Of a stretch of 64,000 bases of DNA, positions 33,753 through 42,421 are shown in pieces. Position 1 is the stretch's first letter; each line of letters begins with the position of its first letter. The notes under the pieces were generated by a model. That model did no database searches, was not told where the DNA came from, and worked only from the letters and a program-made list of their open reading frames with translations. The stretch is from Cepaea nemoralis (taxonomy: Eukaryota > Mollusca > Gastropoda > Stylommatophora > Helicidae). Location: assembly GCA_014155875.1 (NCBI GenBank), contig JACEFZ010027947.1, positions 124,001-188,000 on the forward strand, in the 5' to 3' direction. The position numbers and the translations under genes were made by a program.

Positions 33753-35819
33753 TTAGATCTTTTTTTTCAATAATTTTAAATAAGGAGACACACTAGGATC
33801 AGCTTTCTGCTGTTGTATGAATTTTTGTCTGTTGGTATCATTTGTGCCAGTTGGAGAAAGCACCAGTAGTTTCTCATTTTGTAGTGTGTCTTGATGTTTT
33901 ACAGTGTCTGCTTTGGTTGTTGCATTAGCTGCATTTAATCTTTCCCATGCAGCTATTTCATCGCTAGTACATTGTTTCAGTTGGGGTAAGCAACCCAAAA
34001 TCAAATCAGTACAAGGGTTGTCAAGTATTGCACAAGTAAAGGTACCCGAAAGAAAAGGAGTATTAATACGGGCTTTGGCCAAAGGGTAAATCTCAATGTT
34101 ACCCGAAAAGGTTCGGCATTTGACAGTGTCACCTGTATAATCACCCGGACTCACCAGTTCCTTTCGAAGACCAATAAGGGTGCTGCCGCTGTCCAGCAAA
34201 CATTGGCATGGTCTATCATTGACCATTGCATTGTGGAACACCACATTGCCTCTGGAGGCTAATGCTGTATTGACATTCTCAGTTGAGAACGGTACTGTAT
34301 CTCCACATTCTAATTTTCCCTGTGCATGAGATTGGTGACAATGTTCACAACTGTCAAAGCTTAACATATCGTTTACACAACACACATCTTCAGCTTGGTT
34401 AAAAGGTAAGTCATTTTCAACTTCACACTCATTCTCACTACCACTATCAGAAGATGTATCAATCAAAATAGCATTGTTTGCTTTCATACGTTGGCGGCCA
34501 AGACACTTATTTGAATAATGGCCATAGCTGGAACAAAAGAAGCATTTGATTGCACGCCTGTATGCAGATCTTTTACTTTGTTGCTTCTTAATAACATTTT
34601 CAATATGCGCCGGGTAATTCGGCGATTTGTCACACATAGAATAAGTGTCATGCAAAAGTTGACAGTAAATACATTTTGACACTTTTCTATCTTTCTTGTC
34701 GTGTTTTTGAAAAGGTTTTCTGTTACTCTGATAGTTTTTTGGTTGGTCTTTCACAAAGGAAACTATTTCAGAGTCATTTGAAGTCTTAAAAATATCTCTG
34801 TTGGAAGAAAAATATGCTGAGCCTTTCTTTTCAAACTGCTCGATGTTCTCAATGTCTGACTGCTGCAAAAATTTAGCAAAAGGAGATGGTATAGTGGATA
34901 TCACTTTATCCATGGCTATTAAATTTTTTAATCTATCAAAGTCTTTTCCTATGTTAGCTGCTTTAAGCCACCTATTTAGTACACTCTGCACATTTGAGAC
35001 GTAATCAATAAAAGTCTCACTAGGTTTAGGTTTTAAATTTGAGAACTGAACCTGATACCCAGGGGCATCAAGTAAAAAGTGCTGCATAATCCTGTCATGG
35101 ATGTATTGATAGTTAGATCTAAGCTCAATTGGTATAGATTCTATCACTTTAAGGGGCTCACCACTCAGATTCTTCATATAAATCGTAGCCCACATCTCTA
35201 ATGGAACTTTGTGATATTTAAATTGATACTCTACATTCTCTGTCCAGGCTGATATGGAATCTTCTTTGCAATATGGTTTGATAATATTTTTGTATTTATT
35301 GAACTTATTTTCCTCTTGTTGACTTTTTAATTTAGTGGCAGAGATCTCTGCGTGTGAGTCTACATCCATACTTTTCATCTTTAATTGTGTCTCTGATTCT
35401 ACTTGAATTTGTTTTTCCTTAACATCTATCTCTTTTTGCTTTAGTTCTCTCTCTTGATCTAATTGCTTTTGCTTTAAATCTAATTCCTTCTGTTTAATTT
35501 CCTTATCTTGTTCTAACTGTTTTAGCTTGATGTCCAACTCTTTTTGTTTTGTTATCTCAGCTAGTTGTGCAATCTCCTTTTGATGTTGTCTATCCCGTTC
35601 TTCTTTTTCCTTTTGTTGTTGTCTATCTCGTTCTTCTTTTTCCTTTTGTTGTTGTCTATCTCGTTCTTCTTTTTCCTTTTGTTGTTGTCTTTCTCGTGCA
35701 CGTTCGTCTCTCTCAGCATCCTTTACTTCTTTAAATTTCTTATCAGCATATTCTTCTAGCTCTTTACCTGTATATTGTAATTGCTTACCAGTTTTTATAA
35801 AGTCCTCTAATGTTGCCAT
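33753..35819 (-). CDS. Alpha Gag and protease, uninterrupted
   Basis: A 688-codon frame starting MATLEDFIKTGK at ATG 35,819. The order is an N-terminal helix, a coiled coil with three tandem copies of an 11-residue unit (core KEERDRQQQKE, residues about 48-85), a capsid domain about 165-330 (KNIIKPYCKEDS, GEPLKVIESIP), and two knuckles (CIYCQLLHDTYSMC and CFFCSSYGHYSNKC). An aspartic protease follows with CLLDSGST and DLILG at about 520-600. Gag and protease share one frame, so the family does not need a gag-pro frameshift. The frame ends in an A run at 33,755-33,770 where the integrase remnant follows. It could still supply particles in trans to itself or relatives; that is inference. Confidence 0.9.
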   Translation of the reverse strand: MATLEDFIKTGKQLQYTGKELEEYADKKFKEVKDAERDERARERQQQKEKEERDRQQQKEKEERDRQQQKEKEERDRQHQKEIAQLAEITKQKELDIKLKQLEQDKEIKQKELDLKQKQLDQERELKQKEIDVKEKQIQVESETQLKMKSMDVDSHAEISATKLKSQQEENKFNKYKNIIKPYCKEDSISAWTENVEYQFKYHKVPLEMWATIYMKNLSGEPLKVIESIPIELRSNYQYIHDRIMQHFLLDAPGYQVQFSNLKPKPSETFIDYVSNVQSVLNRWLKAANIGKDFDRLKNLIAMDKVISTIPSPFAKFLQQSDIENIEQFEKKGSAYFSSNRDIFKTSNDSEIVSFVKDQPKNYQSNRKPFQKHDKKDRKVSKCIYCQLLHDTYSMCDKSPNYPAHIENVIKKQQSKRSAYRRAIKCFFCSSYGHYSNKCLGRQRMKANNAILIDTSSDSGSENECEVENDLPFNQAEDVCCVNDMLSFDSCEHCHQSHAQGKLECGDTVPFSTENVNTALASRGNVVFHNAMVNDRPCQCLLDSGSTLIGLRKELVSPGDYTGDTVKCRTFSGNIEIYPLAKARINTPFLSGTFTCAILDNPCTDLILGCLPQLKQCTSDEIAAWERLNAANATTKADTVKHQDTLQNEKLLVLSPTGTNDTNRQKFIQQQKADPSVSPYLKLLKKKI

Positions 35820-37005
35820 GTTGTTAGGTAATTAGCTAGTGTTGACCTATACTGAACTCTCTAATCACTTATATATCTTTGATATGTTATGTTTGTCAAT
35901 CGCTGAGCACCACCAATTGTACTCTCAGTTTATTTGCCGGAAAATTTTTTCATGAAAACCCAGAGCACACAAATATGCTAGTGTATCACAAGCTGAAAAA
36001 GAGATGCACTATTAATCACATTGCATGCCAAAAATATTGGGTATACTCAACTTAATGTTCCCGAGAATCAGGGAACAGCAATCCGGCAACACAGGTCACC
36101 TTGCTTGGCACTTTGGCATAGACACACGTTTAGTAATCAGGACAACTTGTTTGGTACACCCACATACACATGTGTTATCTGCTCAGCTGTTGTTCACCCT
36201 GATTTGCAGAGCAGCAATAATTAACAACTGGTAAACGAAATGATCTTCTAGACAAATTGAGACAATGACAATGACACGCCCACGAACAAACAGAATTTAG
36301 GATAATTAATATTTAATGTCACTGTCCTGTCTTCGTTCTAACCGTATATGCCTTTCGTCACTAACCTAGTTTACTCTATGTAAGTGTGGTGCAGCTCAAG
36401 TCTAATTTGCATGGCCAGAAAATAGTACCTTCGTGACGGTAAACAAAGAAAAAGTACGAACAAAAATATCCATAACTGCTTTTAAATAAATAAAAATATC
36501 ATAATAATGTTTAAATAAATAAATATATTCAACTAGTAACTTAAATAAACAATTAATATATAATATAACGTACAGATTCAGGCGGGAAGCAGCTTGACGA
36601 TTTTGTAAACACTCGATTGCTGAATGCCAATGGCGTAGGAAAACTGCTTGTCAATTATCCTACGTCAGACGCGCAGCGCTATTTTTAGCTTGCAAAAATC
36701 GATAATGTTGGCTGGCTGTGTATCGCTCCGCCATGAATCATCTTTGGTACTTATTCATAAATAAATAGGTAAGTACATAACTAAATGGAAGAAAAAAAGA
36801 ATATTAATACTTACAACTTTGAAGAACACATGATTTAAGTACACAATAATTTAATAAACACAAATAAGCAATATATTTCGTCCCGATAGGCACAATTCTA
36901 GCTCGCAACTTGTTCTTGTCTGCACAAATTACCGTCACTGACACAAATTAAACCCTAGTCTAGAGCCGTGGATGAGTGGATTAGCTTGACTTTTCGTCCA
37001 AGCTT
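35820..37005 (-). other. Leader of Alpha
   Basis: Non-coding sequence between the primer-binding region and Gag on the minus strand, homologous to the Beta leader. Short frames here are not conserved. Confidence 0.6.
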
Positions 37006-37081
37006 CACTTCTGACACCACATTAATCCTTAGCTGTGGGTATTAGCTTGGCTCTTTCGTCCAAGCACCACTTCTGACACCA
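37006..37081 (-). promoter_or_regulatory. Duplicated primer-binding site region of Alpha
   Basis: On the minus strand TGGTGTCAGAAGTG occurs at 37,081-37,068, 14 bp from the LTR, and again at 37,019-37,006. The copies lie in a tandem duplication of about 60 bp (ttagctt..ctttcgtccaagc..cacttctgacacc twice). Beta has a single copy. The LTR-proximal copy is at the normal primer distance. Confidence 0.8.
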
Positions 37082-37095
37082 CATTAATCCTTGCC

Positions 37096-37687
37096 TGTCA
37101 ACAACTCATGCGCCAGGCATCATCGGATTCTTCTCCCACACCATACAAGAAACTTGCAAGTCGTGTGCGAGGAAAATAAATGGTACATTTTATTGCCGTT
37201 GGCTCGTTACAAGTATATGACAGTCGCTATTAAACCCACACACAAAGCCACAGAATTGCCTATCACTAGTTTCCTAAAGCCTATGCTAATTCTCTATCTA
37301 TTTGGTTACACAAAACTCTTATCAACTACTCTACGATGTGAACACTACAAGTCCCGTCCCCAGTCTGCCTGTTTTCTCCTCGCGTGGTTACACACCACGC
37401 GGATGCACCTTGAAGCGTCCTTTGCCTTTTGCGTGTCGTGGCACTTGCCACGCTTCCATTAGCTTTCTCTTGCTGAGTGGCGTTCGTGGCTATCATGTAG
37501 GCGGGATGCTGTCGTGACCAGAGTGTTAACCATCTGGTCCACGCCTCCGTGTCTCATGAGAGAACTAGTTAACCATCTCCCATTCCACCATCTCCCCTGC
37601 CCTTACCTCGGGGCACCGTATCACCTCTTGGTCTCCTCGAGGTTGACTGCTCTTCCCGGTGGAGGGGTTACGTTCCAGTCTTTGACA
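37096..37687 (-). repeat. 5' LTR of Alpha
   Basis: 592 bp, nearly identical to 20,033-20,624, followed on the plus strand by ACTAT (37,688-37,692) and the right half of the RTE-B LINE. Confidence 0.95.
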
Positions 37688-38303
37688 ACTATCAGTTGCT
37701 CTTCAAAGACTAAAACAACTGAATAAATTATGGAGTGGGACAGACAGAACTACAAAAATTAGTTTTTTAAGAGCATGCATTTTTCCCATTTCAACATACG
37801 CCTGCGAGACCTGGACACTTACTAAACAAGCTGAACCGCGAATAAATGCCTTTGAATATAAATGTTATAGACGATTTCTAAGAATATCTTGGTAAAGAAA
37901 ACAATGCATCCATACTTCAAGAGCTGAATATTGAAGAAGGATTGGCTATTAAAGACGAACAAATAAAGAAAATTGAACTATTTTGGTCACTTGAAACGTC
38001 ATGAAAGTTTGGAGAGAACATTAATGGAGGGGTATATGCCTGGGAAGAGAGGAAGAGGAAGGCCAAAGAGAAGATGGGTGCATGGATGTGGCGGATGATC
38101 TCCAGATGGGTGTATCGGACGCGGGGAATATAGCTTATGATCGAGAGGTTTTCCTGAAGGTTGTTATGGGAGCGAGGTTCTGCAAAGGATATGCTACTGA
38201 ATGAATGAATCCATTTGGTTATTCGTCACAGCCCTGGTCCGGACTTTGACGGTTAATCTAAGCTTTACTGTATATCCTTCTGTTTGATAAGACTGGTTTG
38301 AAC

Positions 38304-38382
38304 TATCTCGGCTTTTTGACTCATATTAAAGTGTAGTATCTCGCTTTTCGGCCTTTTGACTAAGATCAAATTGTAATATCTG
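38304..38382 (+). pseudogene. Two tandem U2 snRNA 5'-end fragments
   Basis: 38,338-38,382 reads ATCTCGCTTTTCGGCCTTTT then GACTAAGATCAAATTGTAAT and ATCTG, matching the 5' end of U2 snRNA (its branch-site pairing GTAGTA altered to GTAATA). Just before it, 38,304-38,340 is a second, more damaged copy ending AAAGTGTAGTATC. The Sm site and 3' stem-loops are absent, so this is not a functional gene. It could be a U2-derived SINE head or tandem retropseudogene pieces. Confidence 0.75.
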
Positions 38383-38484
38383 CACATGACCTTACATGGG
38401 TCACCAGCAGAAGCGATCAATCGAATGACACACAGGGACGTGGGGGAATGATGGGGAGGCCCCTGGGGGAACCGAGAGTCCTTA

Positions 38485-38547
38485 CACATACACACACACA
38501 CACACACACATACACACACACACACATACACACACACACACACACAA
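38485..38547. repeat. (CA)n microsatellite
   Basis: CA repeats with CATA interruptions over about 63 bp. Confidence 0.97.
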
Positions 38548-38712
38548 ACAAACATACAAGTCTAAATATATTTGAGAAGGCGTTTACTGTTATTAGTATG
38601 CAACAATATGCGAATCTTTGTCAACTTTATGATGACAGTTAAGCAGTGCCGCGAGATTGCGAAGCTCCGCATTTTATGACCTGTCGACCTCATAGGGACC
38701 CTGAAGACTGAT

Positions 38713-38792
38713 TAACTCTCATCTAGAGTCTTTTCCACATTAACTCTCATCTTAGTCTTTTCCACATTAACTCTCATCTTAGTCTTTTCCAC
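38713..38792. repeat. 27-bp tandem repeat, three copies
   Basis: Three successive units of ATTAACTCTCATCTTAGTCT plus seven bases, the first with a 1-bp insertion. No function is inferred. Confidence 0.9.
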
Positions 38793-39527
38793 CTACACCG
38801 ATATGTGTTCGGTTACTCAGTTTGTTAATTGTCTTTCCGTTCTAAGTTCCACCTATGTTAGTTGCTTCGCACTCACAATGGATTTTATAAATGCAGTTTG
38901 ATTTGGTGTACGGAGAGAAGGATTCTTTTATAGATGGGGGTGGGTATCGGAGTGGTTTTATATCTGATCATTGGTTCAGCAGCAGCAACAAATGTTTGGC
39001 TTACTGCTGTTTTAAATCGATAATGTATTCGTTTGACTACATCCTTCACTCGAAGTGTTCGCTGAAGTTAGTTAGTTAGTCGAGATTCCAACTTCACGGC
39101 CTCATTGACCCGGGTTTTCTCACATGGCTCGGTCTTTTTCTGCAGGGCGACACACCGAAAGTGTCGCATAAAGCACGAACTCCGCAGCTTCAGCGCCGAC
39201 TCCCATGAGTGTCCTGAAAAATGCACTCGTGAACCAAAAAGGCAAATCAGTCAATTCAGCAACAGCCGGTAGCCATTGTTCAGAACATGCAGGTCACTGT
39301 ACTGGACAGATGTAACAGCATTCCACACGAATTTCACAGCTCACAGTGTCCCCCACGCACTCACTCAGTAGCAGGGCGACGGACCCATGAACTACCAGTC
39401 CAACTATGAGGAAACTGCGATTTGATGACCGATATTCTGTGGGGGGGGGGGGGGGGGTGACTGGCAATGGCGCTTGATGAAGCCGGCTGGATATCCATTA
39501 GATTGTAGAGTCTGGATCAGGGTGTTT
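38793..39527. other. Unassigned sequence
   Basis: It contains a triple GTTA near 39,069-39,080 and a G homopolymer at about 39,441-39,457. Frames are short and resemble nothing. Confidence 0.4.
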
Positions 39528-40058
39528 TCCTTCTTCTTATTCGTTCGTTCGCTTGAAATATGTTTATAACTGCAATGTTGTCTCCTGTATGAATCTAACA
39601 GTCCTTTTTAGTTCATTCAGTGGTCCAGAAAGTTTATATTCCACTGTTGTCTCTCTAGGCCAGAAGGTTCGCCTGGATATGTTGTAGTTTGGGCAGTCCT
39701 GGAGTGTGTGCTCTGCTGTCTGCGACGCCAAACCACATGTGCACATGGCTGAGACACCAATCTTGAATTGTGTATACATGTGGTTGCGTAATCTATTGTG
39801 TCCTGTTCTGAGACGCAGAATAATGATTTGTTCTGGTCTGTCCATAACGTGGTAGTCGTCTTGAGTAGGGTTTGGTGGCCTCCTGACTGATTTGATCATT
39901 CTTTTCTTTTGGTGGTATGTAATAGTAATGGGCACATCAGGTTGTTCTTCTTTTGCTCCTTCCTTAGCCAATCGATCAACTCTGTGTGTAGGGTGTAAAG
40001 TTCTTCTTTTTAGAGTGATATCGAAGCACATCTTTCTTGCGCGATTAAACACGGCCAT
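39528..40058 (-). mobile_element. RNase H LINE E, C-terminal fragment
   Basis: A 164-codon minus-strand frame holds the segment after RNase H of Jockey/I-type LINEs: HRVDRLAKEGAKEEQ, RPPNPTQDDYH, ILRLRTGHNRLRNHMY and the zinc-like CTCGLASQTAEHTLQDCPNY. After the stop the strand ends in AAGCGAACGAACGAATAAGA, a tail-like run. The 5' part is missing. A shorter fragment of the same family is at 45,309-45,405. Confidence 0.8.
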
Positions 40059-40325
40059 TACCAGGTCATTGATGTCAATTGTTTATGATTAAAATCGATA
40101 GTGTCCAGTAGTTCGGCCAGTTCAATGAATCTTTCATTATTAAGGGATTGAATGATTGTCTCACTGGTTTAAGCGTTTCGGCAAGCCTTTTGGCCACCCT
40201 GTGTTGGGCAGAGTTGACCATAGATTAAATAGGTCTCAGTGGTACCCCAGGCTTTTACAATTTAAGGAAGGCATTAAGTTGGGGTCTTTGTGAACTCCAT
40301 AAGGTGAATAAATGCGCAGTCGCCT
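40059..40325. other. Unassigned spacer
   Basis: Sequence between two LINE fragments. It could include more of LINE E in decayed form, but no motif is legible. Confidence 0.4.
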
Positions 40326-41900
40326 CACAGATGAATTGACTATATAAAGTTGACTTAATTTCTTTCCTTAGTTAGTCTTTCCTCTTGAGCCTAAGGCGGC
40401 GCATAGGGCAGAAGTCCTGTCTCTCCATGCTTGGCGTTTCGCTGCTACTTGTTGTAGATCTTGGATATCTACTTGGCCATTGAATGAGCCTTCTCTAATG
40501 ATGGTTCTACGCAGGGTCTCTCTTGGTCTTCCCCGTTTTCTTTTCCCTACTGGTGACCATATGAGGGCTTGGTAGGGGAGTCTTGACTTGTCCATTCTGA
40601 GTACATGGCCGATGTAGTTCCAACGGCGTCTTCTTATGAAATTGGATACTGTATCTTGCTTAGTCTCTTGTCTTATTTGCGAATTGATTCTGAAGTCTGT
40701 ACAGTGGATGTTTAGAAGTCTTCTAAGACATTTGTTCTCAAAATTGTCTAATTTTTTATCTAAAGCTACCGTTGATTTCCAACTTTCACATCCATACGTT
40801 AACACCGGAATCACACAAGAGTTGAAGATTTTACGTTTTGTGTGTTTGCTGAGTGTCTTTGACTTCCAGATGTTTGACAGTTTATTGAAGGAACTAGATG
40901 CCAGTGCGATTCTAGATGATATTTCTGGTGTTGAGTCCCCTGTAGATGTCATTTTGCTTCCTAGGTATGTGAAGCTGTTGACTTTTTCAAGAACGTAGCT
41001 GTTCAATTTGGTGTCATCTGAACTGTTGGTAAGATCAATAGTCTTTGTTTTTGTGGTGTTAATTTGGAGACCAATTTGCCCTGAAACATTTTGGAGATGG
41101 TTTATTTTCTCTTGGGCATCCGGGTGTGTTGAACTCAAAAGCACTATGTCGTCGGCAAAGTCCAGGTCTTCTAGAATTTTGTCAACCCAATGGATACCCA
41201 TATTTGTGTTGTTTGTGCATTTGCGCATGACCCAATCGATAGCTATTCCAAAAAGCATCGGTGATAAGACACAACCCTGTTTCACTCCTGTTTCGACTGA
41301 GAACCAGTCAGAGTTGCCTGTTTCTGTTCTTACGCAGCAACGTGTTTCTTTGTAGAAAGATTTTATGACGTTGGTATATTTGGTAGGAAAACCATAGATG
41401 TTAAGTAGATTCCAAAGTGAAGGACGGTGGATACTGTCGAAGGCTTTTTGAAAGTCGACAAAGTTGGTGATTAATTTCGACTGGAATTCTACGGAGTCTT
41501 CAATGATTATTCTGAGGGTGAAAATGTGGTCTATGCATGACCGTTTTGGTCTGAAGCCTGCTTGTTCTTCTCTGAGCCTTTCATCTATCGCCTTTTTCAA
41601 TCTCTCAAGTAACATGCTACAAAAAAGTCTTCCTGGTACTGACAATAGAGTGATACCACGCCAATTATTGCAATCAGACATATCACCCTTCTTAGGCAGT
41701 TTGAAAATTTCACCATCTTTCCACTGTTGTGGTGGGGATTCGCTTTGCCAGATTTCATTGATCAGCTGTAACAAACGTTGTAAGGTGTTCTCATCTGCTG
41801 CTTTGAGCATTTCTCCTGAGATTTCATCTTCACCAACAGCTTTGTTGTTCTTCAATTTCTTTCCTTACGTTTGCATTAAAGTCACCTGGGTTGCTAGTTT
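40326..41900 (-). mobile_element. LINE D, 5'-truncated, RT frame intact
   Basis: The element covers the RT frame at 41,855-40,368 plus about 45 bp upstream that continues the protein in another frame (a one-base break near the A/T-rich stretch at 41,850) and a short 3' segment. No endonuclease is present. It adjoins a Penelope-like scrap at its 5' end. Clade assignment is uncertain: the RT is closer in style to RTE-X/RTE-like than to the A and B families here. Confidence 0.8.
40368..41855 (-). CDS. LINE D reverse transcriptase, uninterrupted 495 codons
   Basis: The RT copies the LINE RNA at a nicked target. Motifs in order are NNKAVGEDEI, FKLPKKGD, NWRGITLLSVPG, EEQAGFRPKRSC, NFVDFQKAFDSIHR, GVKQGCVLSPMLFGIAIDW and the active site LDFADDIVLLSS. 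The thumb SFTYLGSKMTSTGD and C-terminus RRRRWNYIGHVLRMD, KRKRGRPRETLRRT follow. The frame has no stop across the whole RT and C-terminus, unlike the other LINEs here, so the insertion is fairly recent. The ATG used is internal to a larger protein; the copy lacks the endonuclease and cannot move on its own. Confidence 0.85.
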   Translation of the reverse strand: MKNNKAVGEDEISGEMLKAADENTLQRLLQLINEIWQSESPPQQWKDGEIFKLPKKGDMSDCNNWRGITLLSVPGRLFCSMLLERLKKAIDERLREEQAGFRPKRSCIDHIFTLRIIIEDSVEFQSKLITNFVDFQKAFDSIHRPSLWNLLNIYGFPTKYTNVIKSFYKETRCCVRTETGNSDWFSVETGVKQGCVLSPMLFGIAIDWVMRKCTNNTNMGIHWVDKILEDLDFADDIVLLSSTHPDAQEKINHLQNVSGQIGLQINTTKTKTIDLTNSSDDTKLNSYVLEKVNSFTYLGSKMTSTGDSTPEISSRIALASSSFNKLSNIWKSKTLSKHTKRKIFNSCVIPVLTYGCESWKSTVALDKKLDNFENKCLRRLLNIHCTDFRINSQIRQETKQDTVSNFIRRRRWNYIGHVLRMDKSRLPYQALIWSPVGKRKRGRPRETLRRTIIREGSFNGQVDIQDLQQVAAKRQAWRDRTSALCAALGSRGKTN

Positions 41901-42216
41901 TCGAATGTAACTGAAATTTTAATGGATTCGATAAAATGTCGTCCACCTTCCTTTAGTTGTCAGACTTGTCCATGACGACTGTATCACTCCCATTGTCTGG
42001 TTTTAGTATTACCAGTTATTCGTTGGCTTATAGTGATTGCAGAGCGCTGATGTGCTCTTTATTTAATGGACATTTCTGTTTGGATGGCGTTATGTGATAT
42101 TGATGTTCCATATCCACCAATTTAGCTTTGAACAATCTGACCGAGTCAGCAGAAGATGGTTTCAACTTCGATATATGATCAAACAGCATTTCAAACTGAC
42201 TTGGCCTGGTTAACAC
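41895..42216 (-). pseudogene. Penelope-like element fragment (RT N-terminal region)
   Basis: A minus-strand frame holds KAKLVDMEHQYH, LNKEHISALQSL, then after a stop ILKPDNGSDTVVMDKSD and KVDDILSNPLKF. The kPDxGxxvVxmdksdY...kv..iLsdp.kF pattern is typical of the beginning of Penelope-like RTs. The rest is replaced by LINE D. It is short and decayed, so confidence is moderate. Confidence 0.6.
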
Positions 42217-42394
42217 GTGTAGATAGTATGTAGAAGTTCAATCCATAAGCCAGAGCTTCAGTTTGCAATATGCTGAGGATAGATTATGCACATGTTTTTG
42301 TGTTGTTAAGTACCGAGGTTGTAGTATTTTCCAGGCTAAGTGATTTGTTCAGGCGTGCGTTCTCTTTGGTTTGCACATTTCTGTTTGTATGTAC
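42217..42394. other. Unassigned spacer
   Basis: No feature is recognised. A fragment with the sense cagtttgcaatatgctgaggatagatta is reminiscent of an RTE-A segment seen at 14,765-14,790. Confidence 0.35.
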
Positions 42395-42421
42395 TTTACA
42401 TTATGTAGTTGACAAACAAAC

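Larger units (their letters stand above)
20033..37687 (-). mobile_element. LTR element Alpha: Gmr1-like gypsy, internally deleted, split by Beta
   Basis: A minus-strand LTR retrotransposon with 592-bp LTRs (5' LTR 37,687-37,096; 3' LTR 20,624-20,033), ends TGTCAAAGACTGG...GTTGTTGACA, and target duplication ACTAT. Subtracting Beta and its 5-bp duplication leaves about 8.27 kb. The orientation is fixed by the tRNA-Leu-type primer-binding site beside the 37-kb LTR, the polypurine tract beside the 20-kb LTR, and the coding strand. The integrase core and the first half of RT are deleted, so it is non-autonomous. Only one LTR difference was noticed (A or G in gtggagRgg), so insertion was recent. 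Beta interrupts its 3' non-coding region. Confidence 0.93.
19885..38214 (+). mobile_element. RTE LINE B fragment split by LTR element Alpha
   Basis: The left piece (19,885-20,032) encodes KLEVVENFEYLG and GDTMKEIKRR, equal to 43,390-43,540. The right piece (37,693-38,214) continues at the same point with LKQLNKLW, RACIFPISTYACETWTLTKQAE, and ends VGMGARFCKG-like DNA with the tail TGAATGAATGAAT. The 5' part of RT is absent (5' truncation), and the right piece has several frameshifts. Alpha separates the pieces, with ACTAT duplicated at 20,028-20,032 and 37,688-37,692. Confidence 0.88.

Noticed and set aside
20033..37687. One giant 17.7-kb LTR element with inverted internal duplication
   Set aside because: The inner LTR pair has its own 5-bp duplication (TCATG) and its removal restores collinearity of Alpha, so two separate elements explain the data better.
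38265..38555. 96-codon minus-strand frame starting with Val-Cys runs
   Set aside because: It reads through the (CA)n tract and the U2-like fragments.
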